A stretch of 14,662 bases of DNA. Origin: JBFXEO01 sp050180015 (lineage in GTDB: Bacteria > Bacteroidota > Bacteroidia > Bacteroidales > Tenuifilaceae). The position numbers were made by a program, and so were the translations under genes. Position 1 is the first letter of the stretch, and the number at the start of each line of letters is the position of its first letter. Under the pieces are notes generated by a model, which searched no databases, had not been told where the DNA came from, and saw only the letters and a program-made list of their open reading frames with translations. Location of the stretch: NCBI GenBank assembly GCA_050180015.1, contig JBFXEO010000053.1:1-14662 (forward strand). The letters run 5' to 3'. Shown here in pieces: positions 7,701-14,116 of this stretch.

Positions 7701-10700
7701 AATTTTTTAAAGGATCCATCGCTGTACGCCAATGTTTGATAGATTCCCCCGAAACTGCTGATCTGGTAAACTCCTGTTTGGCCAAGGATATCGGACAGGT
7801 TTTTCCCGGCCACATCGATCAGCTTGATGTGGGGAGCCGTATCTAGGAATTGAAACTGGGCCTGAATGTATGGAATTGATGCTGCTGATCCTAGGTACCC
7901 TTTTATACTTGATTTAGTGGGTTTCTTAATCCAGGGAATAATAAGCATGGCCGTTGCGTCAATGCCCCACTTTTCCTCATCCATAAAGTATTTAAGGTTA
8001 GCGTATGGTGCTAAAAGTGTTGTGTTGCCAATGGATATGTCGGGGAATGCGATGACATTATCCCATTGCGGAAAGTTATCCTTGAAACCAATAAAGCCAA
8101 TGCTATCCCCGTTAAGCTTTACCCCGAAATAGGCTCCATAGCCGGCGGTTACGCCAAACCTGAAGAAATCGTTGTCAGCCAGTACCATTTTGCAATTCTT
8201 AGCCTTGGCATACAGGTCGCCTGCCCGGGTTTGCATCAGGTCAATATCCGAGAGGCTGAAGTTCATGGGGCCAACCGAAACGTTGAAGTCATCGATATCG
8301 CCATAAATCTCTCCGGAGTTATTGATAAAAAACGAGGAGACTCTGAGCTCCAAGTCGTTGTCATCACCACCAGAAATCCCCGGGTACCTGGGCGCAAAGG
8401 TATGGCTGTAGCTGAGGTAAACGGTGTAGTTGTTCAGCCTCCACTTGCTAACCGACATGTAGGTAGAATCCAGGCTCGGTACAAAACTTTTGCGGATCAA
8501 CACCTCATGCGAATCGGGGTAAAGGTAAATGGAATCCAGATGGAAATCCCCACTAAATATTGGTTCATACTCACCCTCGGAAGTAACAAAATTAACCGTT
8601 CCCCGGGCCTCCAGCACCTTATCGGTTTGCTTGTCAATCAGCAGGTAGCCATCGTTTACGGCAATGGCCCTGCCAATTCCTCCGTACTCATCCTTCAGGG
8701 TAATTTGGTAGTTACCGGTTGTCTCAAATTTCAACGAGTCTGTTCTCTCCCAGCTATCAGCAACTACTTGGTAGAATTCAACCTGCGGGGAGTTCTGAAT
8801 CATAAAGAAATAGCCGGATTTGGTCTGCGATCCAAAACCGTTTTGTGCGGTTACCGTCCAGAACAGAGTATCGCTATACTCGGCATTGTCCGGGAAAATG
8901 AATGTTGTTACAGTATCGGTGCGGCTCAGCCCGGTTTTGGAGAATACGGTGTTTTTTCCTTCGGAAATATCTACGCTGTAATGAGTTGCCCCTGCAGAAT
9001 GTGTCCATTTCAGGCTAATAGAATCCGATGCTAGCTCTCCGGGTAGCGGAGATATTATGCCAAAATCGTCTTCGGGGGCAACAGATTGTGTTGTGAATTT
9101 CTGCGTTAATCCGTAGGAAGGAATATTCTCGGAGTTAACCTGTAGGGTCATTGTGTATGTTACATTGGGCTGGAGTTCATTTTCAAGTATTTCAGGAATA
9201 CATATTGTTGAAGTGCTACCTGTAAAATACCTGCTGTAGCTAGTATTAGCATCGGTGTTGCTAATGGTTATGTTGTAATCGGTAGCACCTTCAAAATCCT
9301 GTATTTGTATGCAAGGATAGAGCGCAACGGTACTATCGGTTTTTGCCGGATACGATACCACTGGCAATTGGTTTATACAGAATGAGTAGTTGCTGAAGGC
9401 GAGTGCTGATGTGGAGTCAGCCGAAGGACCGCCATCAATTTTCAGGTAAAAATTGTTTCCATAAAGCTTGGGGACTAGCCATTCGTACTGTTTTACTGAG
9501 CCAACACTCGGTATAGTTGGCACAGCCATAATGGTGTCAATCACGTTTTTGCCGCTATCGCATAGGTAAATACTTTCCCAGGACAGGAATCCTTTGGTAC
9601 TCCATTTTATGGTATAGATGGAATCGACATGCAATTTCTCTCCGCTGAAACCAAATTCATCGATGCTGTTTGAGTTTGGTGCTATGACGGTAATGGATGG
9701 TTCGCTTAGTATTATTAAGGGTTCGGAGGTGAACTGATAGTTCTCTGTGTCGCCATAGCCCTGATCCATTCCTAAAATTTCGATAATGATTTTAGCCGAA
9801 TCGGTAGGGTTTAAATTCGAATTTATGTTCCATACAAAAGTGCTGGTGTCGCTTATCATTTCGAATGAACTGGCTAGCTCTTCCGTGTAGCTATTTGTTG
9901 CATCGGAGTAGGTAATTTTAACTTTTTCCCCTACGCCCCGGTGTACCCAGGTGATGTTTGCCGTTTTACCCCGTTCGTAAAAGTTCGACAAAGAGCTCAG
10001 AAATTGAATATTCTCATGGTAAATGGTAAATGGGTATCTACTTTCCGATGGCTCGGAGCTGGGAGTTACGGAATCTTCTTCAAGCCTTATCTTTACCTGC
10101 GTTGTATTGGTATCGGGCACTGGCCAGTCGTAATTTTTAAGTGATGCCGTGATTCCCGATTGCATGGTATCCCAGGTTGTGCCATTATTGTACGATACCA
10201 ACAGTCTGACTTTACTGACAATATCGGGGGCGTACCATTTTATGCTGCAAGTTGTTGAATGCTTAAATGTAATGCCACTCTGAGTGGGATAGGTGATTAA
10301 TAACGGGGAAATGCTCAACAAATCATTTTTAACTTGTTTGAACAAGGTGTCTTGGGCTAAAATACCTTCGACCATTTGGCTATGGTTATACCCATCAAAG
10401 GTTCGTATGGCCCGCAAGGTATGATCGCTGAGAGTAGCACTTGTGTAAGGAATATATCCATCGCTGGCCATGCCCGCATCTCTTTGCATGGCGTAGGCAG
10501 ACGTTGTATATTGATTGGTAAGTGTGCTGGCATTCTCGATGTAACTTCCGGGTATTTGTCCGGCATAGCATATTGTGACTGGATCGTAATTAGTATATCC
10601 ATTTAGCGCTACCAACCAGCTGTTCGGAAAAGTAGCGTAATAACCGGCAGAGACAAGATTATCGTAGTTATCCCAAAGTAAGTTGCCTCGGTTTACGTAG

Positions 10701-12574
10701 ATAACAGGAGAAAAACTGTACCATTCTACCTCTACATCGAACCCCGGATAGTTGATGCACTCATTGTTGGAGTAAACCATTGGCGTTCCGTGGTTCGGAG
10801 TGGCCAGGGTAATTAAAACCTTCACATTCTCTCCGCATTTTATTCCGTTGGTAAAGGTAACCTCGTTCATAAACGAGCGGGCAATTAACCCTCCCATGCC
10901 ATATCCCACAATTGCTATTTTTTGCCCGCTTAGGTTCAACTCCTCAAGGTTATCGGCTAAGCCTTGGGCTAAACCATTTACAGGTAAAACATTTGAGAAG
11001 TAGTAGGTCCGGTAAACTTTATAGTTATTACCTAAATCCGGGTCGTTGTTGAAATAGCTTAAAAAGTTATCCCAGCATTCCGCGGCGGGCGAAGGCGGAA
11101 GCCCATTGTTATTCCAACCGTGTATCAGGATAAGCGGGATACGGTTTCCCAGCTCAGCGGTGTCTTCAGCAACGATATTGAGGTCCTCCTCATAATTTGC
11201 AACTGTAAAGCTGTAGGTATCTGTCCAGTTGCTTACCTCTCCTTTATATTCAACGCGTACCCTCCATGTGTACCGGGCTCCGTATTCCAATTCATCGATT
11301 TGCATTCCGCCATGGCAGATGGAACTCCTCGCGGTGGAATCCATTATTGTTATTCCGTTCTTTTCCAGCATAATGTGGTACGAAATATCGGCCCACAGGG
11401 AAAAATCCTGGTTAAAGGCAAGCGCTGGACGTGGATATACATTTTCTGCCCCATTCGCCGGAAATTTGATTGTAGGCGTTAGCAGTTCCGATAATATGAA
11501 GTTGATAGCTGTATCTTGCTTGAGGGAAGTAACCGTGGTTGTAAGGCTAGCGGTTTCGTAACCGAGTTCTTTATTGGATACTGATATGGCGTACGACTCC
11601 ATCCAGTGAGCTTCGTAGGAATAGTACCCATATTCAGTAGTTATAGTATCGGCGGTAGAAGCACCGGAAATGATAACGCCCACTTGGCCCCAATCCGACA
11701 GGGTATCCCCCACATTATTCATTATGATCCCCCCGATATAAATGGGATCGTGATAGCCGGTAAAGTTTAGCACCGTGTTTTCTGCCAACGAAGGGAGTTC
11801 TTCATAATCCTGATCGAATGTGAATAAATCCTTTGAAATGGTTACAAAAGCGTCGGCACCTTTTAGTAGTTCAAGTTCATACTCTCCAATACTATTGGTG
11901 TATGCAGAGTCAATAAACTCTAAATTAGAAACGCAGTATTCTACTCTAACCAGTACGTTGTCTATATTATGGCCCAGGTCATCTCTAATGGTTCCGTAAA
12001 TTGTAACAGTATCAAAGGATGCAACAAAGTTAATAGCTGTATCGCCGCTAAACCCCTGAACAGTATTTACTGTTGCGGGTGAAAATGAGCAATTTTCAAG
12101 TATTGGGGTTATTTCTGTGGGTGTACTGCGTAAGGTTAAGAGGGAGTAGCCTGTAGCGGTTGTATAAATGGTATCGGCAGTGCCCCCGTTTACGGAGTAT
12201 ATTACAGGAACATCGAATAGGCTATTATTGTTGTAAGTTATTGTACCGGTAACCTCAATTTCATCGGGGTATCCTGTGAAGTTGAATATTTCGTCGGTAA
12301 CAATTCCCGTAACCGATTCGTCGGTTGGATCAAAGAAGTACCCTGCTTTTGAGGGCGTGATGCTGAAATCGCCACCTACAGTTACAGCAAATGAGTAGTT
12401 ACCATTAGAGTCGGTTTGAATGGTTTGGGTTGATGTGCCCGCGAGTTGAACAGCAACGTTAGGAATTGGCTCGGTACCATCGGTTATTGTTCCGGAAATG
12501 GTTACTGTTTGACCTTTAACATGGTAAGTTATTGCTAACAGGAACAATACTGGCAGTAGTACAATTCTTTTCAT
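4781..12574 (-). CDS. Giant multidomain secreted protein with lipase-like alpha/beta-hydrolase domain, Fn3/Ig modules, TSP3 repeats and T9SS sorting domain
   Basis: The 2597-residue product starts with a signal peptide (residues 1-22: KR, then a leucine-rich core, ending KGQ), so ATG 12574 is preferred to the in-frame ATG 24 codons upstream. Domains in order: four carboxypeptidase-regulatory-like repeats (about 23-361); an Fn3-like module (364-459); an alpha/beta-hydrolase (476-751); three Ig-like modules with IKW/ITW signatures (752-1068); two Fn3-like modules (1073-1261); a beta-rich unassigned core (1266-1846); a P-domain-like or Ig-like segment (1856-1946); further Ig/Fn3 modules (1956-2249); a thrombospondin-3 calcium-binding array (2252-2392); another Fn3-like module (2396-2491); and a T9SS type A sorting domain (2511-2597). 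It should cross the inner membrane by Sec and the outer membrane by T9SS, and be attached to the surface or released. Its role is unknown; adhesion, matrix or polymer binding are possible. The gene is monocistronic with its own terminator, and no clear TAnnTTTG was found in the 279 bases upstream (12575-12853). Confidence 0.93.
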   Translation of the reverse strand: MKRIVLLPVLFLLAITYHVKGQTVTISGTITDGTEPIPNVAVQLAGTSTQTIQTDSNGNYSFAVTVGGDFSITPSKAGYFFDPTDESVTGIVTDEIFNFTGYPDEIEVTGTITYNNNSLFDVPVIYSVNGGTADTIYTTATGYSLLTLRSTPTEITPILENCSFSPATVNTVQGFSGDTAINFVASFDTVTIYGTIRDDLGHNIDNVLVRVEYCVSNLEFIDSAYTNSIGEYELELLKGADAFVTISKDLFTFDQDYEELPSLAENTVLNFTGYHDPIYIGGIIMNNVGDTLSDWGQVGVIISGASTADTITTEYGYYSYEAHWMESYAISVSNKELGYETASLTTTVTSLKQDTAINFILSELLTPTIKFPANGAENVYPRPALAFNQDFSLWADISYHIMLEKNGITIMDSTARSSICHGGMQIDELEYGARYTWRVRVEYKGEVSNWTDTYSFTVANYEEDLNIVAEDTAELGNRIPLILIHGWNNNGLPPSPAAECWDNFLSYFNNDPDLGNNYKVYRTYYFSNVLPVNGLAQGLADNLEELNLSGQKIAIVGYGMGGLIARSFMNEVTFTNGIKCGENVKVLITLATPNHGTPMVYSNNECINYPGFDVEVEWYSFSPVIYVNRGNLLWDNYDNLVSAGYYATFPNSWLVALNGYTNYDPVTICYAGQIPGSYIENASTLTNQYTTSAYAMQRDAGMASDGYIPYTSATLSDHTLRAIRTFDGYNHSQMVEGILAQDTLFKQVKNDLLSISPLLITYPTQSGITFKHSTTCSIKWYAPDIVSKVRLLVSYNNGTTWDTMQSGITASLKNYDWPVPDTNTTQVKIRLEEDSVTPSSEPSESRYPFTIYHENIQFLSSLSNFYERGKTANITWVHRGVGEKVKITYSDATNSYTEELASSFEMISDTSTFVWNINSNLNPTDSAKIIIEILGMDQGYGDTENYQFTSEPLIILSEPSITVIAPNSNSIDEFGFSGEKLHVDSIYTIKWSTKGFLSWESIYLCDSGKNVIDTIMAVPTIPSVGSVKQYEWLVPKLYGNNFYLKIDGGPSADSTSALAFSNYSFCINQLPVVSYPAKTDSTVALYPCIQIQDFEGATDYNITISNTDANTSYSRYFTGSTSTICIPEILENELQPNVTYTMTLQVNSENIPSYGLTQKFTTQSVAPEDDFGIISPLPGELASDSISLKWTHSAGATHYSVDISEGKNTVFSKTGLSRTDTVTTFIFPDNAEYSDTLFWTVTAQNGFGSQTKSGYFFMIQNSPQVEFYQVVADSWERTDSLKFETTGNYQITLKDEYGGIGRAIAVNDGYLLIDKQTDKVLEARGTVNFVTSEGEYEPIFSGDFHLDSIYLYPDSHEVLIRKSFVPSLDSTYMSVSKWRLNNYTVYLSYSHTFAPRYPGISGGDDNDLELRVSSFFINNSGEIYGDIDDFNVSVGPMNFSLSDIDLMQTRAGDLYAKAKNCKMVLADNDFFRFGVTAGYGAYFGVKLNGDSIGFIGFKDNFPQWDNVIAFPDISIGNTTLLAPYANLKYFMDEEKWGIDATAMLIIPWIKKPTKSSIKGYLGSAASIPYIQAQFQFLDTAPHIKLIDVAGKNLSDILGQTGVYQISSFGGIYQTLAYSDGSFKKFSLSGNIGVKFGPEIWGYKILTASGTADFTRVKNNSGSSATENFSISGNMKLLGYISLTEAKLLISSKQSSNYFDIYVNTNASVGFPASTGDDAKTISGNLDGQMLYYYKTKDNGDITTGVDFGIKGKLDFTLKKGLVSFKDIIEWPSKDIVLGNVSALVGKIRREDKSNESYGFAFNYKKNFKIGPIEYSETIGFFQPAKGSAKCGFNSYVLADFDRSKSLRMKQAGMKQKAIKLFVVKDSKDEVVITIAKTDNQFIDFAITYEGNALPVMNIISPSGQQFSSEDYIANNPDLVGTNGFLITLLNEAGDWSFVVKNGPEVENYAIKSSVNPVAYNFSYNNVSVNPTEGALQLDCSYADVANDSTEVYFYYTPNNTVPGVLLNTTPFSFANGALSASFDISQIAAGNYTIYARLDDGSNLPQEFPYANPVDFSYTRNLLPPGQFNVIRSTDYLNVEWNETAGTSSYNVLMGSSPGVYSQQVSVSEPYIAIAQNDTLPDIYMAVKSVSSDGVESVASDEQYISLNAIVIDSVAPATPTAPTVATNLTGDESNSFAAIQWNSTGDAKGHILYLRNVNDSASIGLDVGNKISVKYYGLEVGQSFYVSVQAYDSALNYSGISSETLLNFFNPSDTDVDGMVDDKEILYFGSIGVTNDIDGDKDGDGITNGTELANGTNPNDTDTDDDRVWDDVDIHPLSAHDYDNDMMADDWEVYYNVSDPNDDPDQDSLVNHLEYMHRTVPIDADTDNGGMLDGPEVEAGLNPNFAADDLDETNRIIAAIDYIEATHKGNTVLLGWQTRDEDLLAGFNVYHRFSSDDAWRKVNEELISRPDTLLTAHQYSYTDPKVDSIVTIYYMIRGLSVGTRQEDMAFVTAQLNTSEIPTDDLNEGNFTGYPNPFTGKITLSFNMPPASQNHSMKLNIYDVTGQLVVSNVYQNLIPGNQQVEVNIPTTEKNMLYLFVMDIDGKISSRKFIRIGK
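4784..5044 (-). other. T9SS type A C-terminal sorting domain
   Basis: The last 87 residues show the Por secretion C-terminal domain pattern: GYPNPFTGKITLSF near the start, LNIYDVTGQLV in the middle, a GNQQVEVNIP strand and the ending KFIRIGK. This domain directs export through the outer-membrane type IX translocon and is normally cleaved off during surface attachment or release. No T9SS component genes lie in the window, as is common. Confidence 0.93.
5399..5821 (-). other. Thrombospondin type 3 calcium-binding repeat array
   Basis: Residues about 2252-2392 contain six aspartate-rich loops: DTDVDGMVDD, DIDGDKDGDG, DTDTDDDRVWDD, DYDNDMMADD, DDPDQDSLVN and DADTDNGG, several followed by the E(L/V/I) helix start typical of TSP3 repeats. 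Such arrays bind calcium and often act as rigid spacers just before a C-terminal anchor or sorting domain, as here. Confidence 0.88.
7037..8779 (-). other. Unassigned beta-rich core of the giant protein
   Basis: About residues 1266-1846. The segment has alternating polar/hydrophobic strands broken by short turns rich in Gly, Asn and Asp (for example GNMKLLGYISLTEAKLLISS and ADFDRS at its end). It has few cysteines, no obvious catalytic motif and no match to Fn3, Ig or TSP3 patterns that I recognise. It may be one large beta-sheet domain, such as a solenoid or an elongated sheet. Confidence 0.45.
10322..11149 (-). other. Lipase-like alpha/beta-hydrolase domain with Ser-to-Gly nucleophile
   Basis: Residues about 476-751 of the giant protein. 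PLILIHGW (HG at 485-486) is the oxyanion-hole strand; IAIVGYGMGGLIAR is the nucleophile elbow; LATPNHGTP at 590-598 is the typical lipase LATPHxGSP motif; Asp705 in SDGYIPY and His731 in YNHSQM fit the other triad members. The elbow serine is glycine 559 (GGC, bases 10898-10900 on the + strand as GCC). By family rules such a domain should not hydrolyse esters through the usual acyl-serine route. Confidence 0.8.
11492..12508 (-). other. Four tandem carboxypeptidase-regulatory-like (transthyretin-fold) domains
   Basis: Residues about 23-361 of the giant protein hold four units of about 83-85 residues. Each begins with a V/I-x-G-x-I motif (VTISGTITDG, VTGTITYNN, VTIYGTIRDD, IYIGGIIMNN), has a central S/TxGxY strand and ends with NF (twice as NFTGY). 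This is the usual layout of CarboxypepD_reg-like domains in Bacteroidota surface proteins. The repeats have diverged well beyond recent duplication. Confidence 0.75.
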
Positions 12575-12853
12575 CCGTATGTATTTTATAGGTTTATTGA
12601 TATTGGTGTTCTTGCATTGAATAACCCTGAGGCGTAGCCCCCGCATTACATCAAAATGCCAATAAATGTTTGGGTATTACTTTCGCAGTTTGCGTGCTTA
12701 AATTATACCCCCAATAAAAGTATTTGGTTGTGAGGTATTAGGAAAGAAAAAGGGTAGGACATCTGGTAGGACATTCGGCTTAAATTATAGAGCTGCCAAT
12801 TTAGCTGGTCCGTATGTTTCGGATGACGAGTAAGGTGTGCCAATATTTTACGT

Positions 12854-13303
12854 CTATGCCTGAATTTTACCCTGAGGCTTTCGGTTAGTTTTTCTCTCTT
12901 TAAAGGCAAGGTAAAATGCCAGCCATAGGAGTAGCACTATGGCGGGCAGGACAACGCCTGTTGTGGTGTAGAGATATCCTAGGCTGAAGATTATACATTC
13001 CCTGGGATTATTTCTATCGTAAATTACCGTAAGCCTTTCGCCTATGTCGTAAATGGTATTCTCGGGGCCGTACATTCTTACTGTTAGCGAATCGGCCGTG
13101 AACTGTATAACGGAGTAAATATCATACCCTCCGATGCGCGAGAGACCTGCTGTTACCTTTTTATGATTTACCACAACCCCTTCGGTTTTTTTGCCGTAGA
13201 TGAGTAGTTTATATTTTGACGACACGGGGAGGAGCAAAATCAGTAAAGTAATAATCCAGAATTGAGCTTTACTAACCCGGAAGTTTATTTCTTTGGTTGG
13301 CAT
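12854..13303 (-). CDS. DUF3592-like two-helix membrane protein
   Basis: This 149-residue protein has a hydrophobic segment at about 12-29, a polar beta-rich region at about 37-107 and a second hydrophobic segment at about 108-134, followed by a basic tail (KERKTNRKPQGK). The middle region reads EGVVVNHKKV, YSVIQFTAD, TVRMYGPEN, YDIGERLTVIYDRNNP, which is the DUF3592 pattern (TEGxVV, a strand pair, then G-E-x-V-x-V-x-Y-D-P/N-x-N-P). The tail suggests that both ends face the cytoplasm with the beta domain in the periplasm. The function of DUF3592 proteins is not established. It lies 137 bases downstream of tdk on the same strand and may have its own promoter. Confidence 0.75.
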   Translation of the reverse strand: MPTKEINFRVSKAQFWIITLLILLLPVSSKYKLLIYGKKTEGVVVNHKKVTAGLSRIGGYDIYSVIQFTADSLTVRMYGPENTIYDIGERLTVIYDRNNPRECIIFSLGYLYTTTGVVLPAIVLLLWLAFYLAFKERKTNRKPQGKIQA

Positions 13304-13383
13304 TGGTGCTTTTGATTGTGCGTTAAGCGGTTAATCCGATAAACCTTTTGACTGTTAGGATATTGAGGCGTTATTATATCAAC

Positions 13384-13417
13384 CAAATTTTCAGCTTTTT
13401 ACGTTTAACGAACAAAA
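13384..13417 (-). promoter_or_regulatory. Candidate promoter for the DUF3592-like gene
   Basis: Read on the - strand, TTTTG (13417-13413), a 21-base spacer and AAAATTTG (13391-13384) resemble the Bacteroidota -33 TTTG and -7 TAnnTTTG elements, with the first T of the -7 replaced by A. The start codon is about 80 bases downstream. The mismatch keeps this tentative. Confidence 0.35.
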
Positions 13418-13440
13418 CACGAAACACTGACAACCGCCGG

Positions 13441-14037
13441 CTAATCTTTCACCTTTTTGCTTCCGGCAATGGCTTTGTTGTAGCAAAGTCTGCAAAGTGG
13501 CTCGTAAACATCGGTTTCGCCCAGCAGAACCAGCTTGTCAGTGCTGGTGGTACGGTGCGAGTACTGCGCCAAATCGCCACAGTGTACGCAAATAGCGTGA
13601 ACCTTGGTAACATGCTCGGCAATGGCCAGCAGGTTTGGCATGGGGCCAAATGGTTTACCCCGGAAATCCATATCCAGTCCGGCAACAATTACCCTAACTC
13701 CCTGATCGGCAAGCTGGTTGCAAACATTGGGCAGGTTCATATCGAAAAACTGTGCCTCATCAATCCCAACCACATCAACATTATGCGCGAGTAACAGTAT
13801 ATTCCCCGACGATGAAACCGGGGTGGATAGTATTGAGTTTGCATCGTGCGATACTACTTCCTCCTCGGAGTACCGGGTATCTATCTGTGGCTTAAAAATT
13901 TCTACCCGTTGCTTGGCGTATTTTGCACGTCTAAGCCTACGGATTAGCTCCTCGGTTTTCCCGGAAAACATCGATCCGGCAATAACCTCGATCAAACCTT
14001 TACGTTTACCGCTTACAGGATTTTCCAGGAAAGGCAT
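13441..14037 (-). CDS. tdk: Thymidine kinase, type II (TK1-like)
   Basis: The enzyme phosphorylates thymidine to dTMP with ATP in the cytoplasm (pyrimidine salvage). The 198-residue protein has the P-loop GSMFSGKT at residues 21-28, a phosphate-binding/lasso-side segment EIFKPQIDTRYSEEEVVSHD (46-65), Walker B with the catalytic glutamate in GIDEAQFF (Glu94), GLDMDFRGKPFGPMPNL (120-136) and four zinc-binding cysteines as CVHC (150-153) and CRLC (182-185). The nucleoside-binding region LVLLGETDVYEPLC is intact. The N-terminal MPFLENPVSGKRKG is a slightly extended but usual Bacteroidota start, and length is normal. It is divergent from the hypothetical gene at 14117, with 79 bases between the two start codons and promoter-like elements on both strands. 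Confidence 0.96.
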   Translation of the reverse strand: MPFLENPVSGKRKGLIEVIAGSMFSGKTEELIRRLRRAKYAKQRVEIFKPQIDTRYSEEEVVSHDANSILSTPVSSSGNILLLAHNVDVVGIDEAQFFDMNLPNVCNQLADQGVRVIVAGLDMDFRGKPFGPMPNLLAIAEHVTKVHAICVHCGDLAQYSHRTTSTDKLVLLGETDVYEPLCRLCYNKAIAGSKKVKD

Positions 14038-14074
14038 GTTAATAAAGATGAAATATTTACGTTAGTTTTACATA

Positions 14075-14082
14075 CAAATGTA
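14075..14082 (-). promoter_or_regulatory. Bacteroidota-type -7 promoter element for tdk
   Basis: The - strand reads TACATTTG, a perfect TAnnTTTG match. A transcript starting about 6 bases further on would give a leader of about 30 bases to the tdk ATG at 14037. No good -33 TTTG is seen at the right distance. Confidence 0.6.
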
Positions 14083-14090
14083 ATAAAACT

Positions 14091-14098
14091 TATTTTTG
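14091..14098 (+). promoter_or_regulatory. Bacteroidota-type -7 promoter element for the right-edge hypothetical gene
   Basis: TATTTTTG is a perfect TAnnTTTG match. TTTA at 14067-14070, 20 bases upstream, is a one-mismatch -33 element. The ATG at 14117 lies 19 bases after the element. It is 8 bases from the oppositely oriented tdk element. Confidence 0.55.
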
Positions 14099-14116
14099 GT
14101 ACGCGAACATTAAGGT

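Noticed and set aside
8066..9034. A 322-codon open frame on the + strand inside the giant gene
   Set aside because: It is fully antisense to the well-supported secreted protein, has no recognisable domain, and its composition reads as the complement of beta-rich coding sequence.
12575..12646. The 24 codons upstream of the giant gene's chosen start (longer in-frame ATG at 12646)
   Set aside because: They would place a polar, basic stretch before a standard signal peptide; MKRIVLLPV at 12574 is a typical secretion start.
12703..12909. A 68-codon - strand frame overlapping the end of the DUF3592-like gene
   Set aside because: No family features; it overlaps the real gene in another frame and runs into AT-rich spacer.
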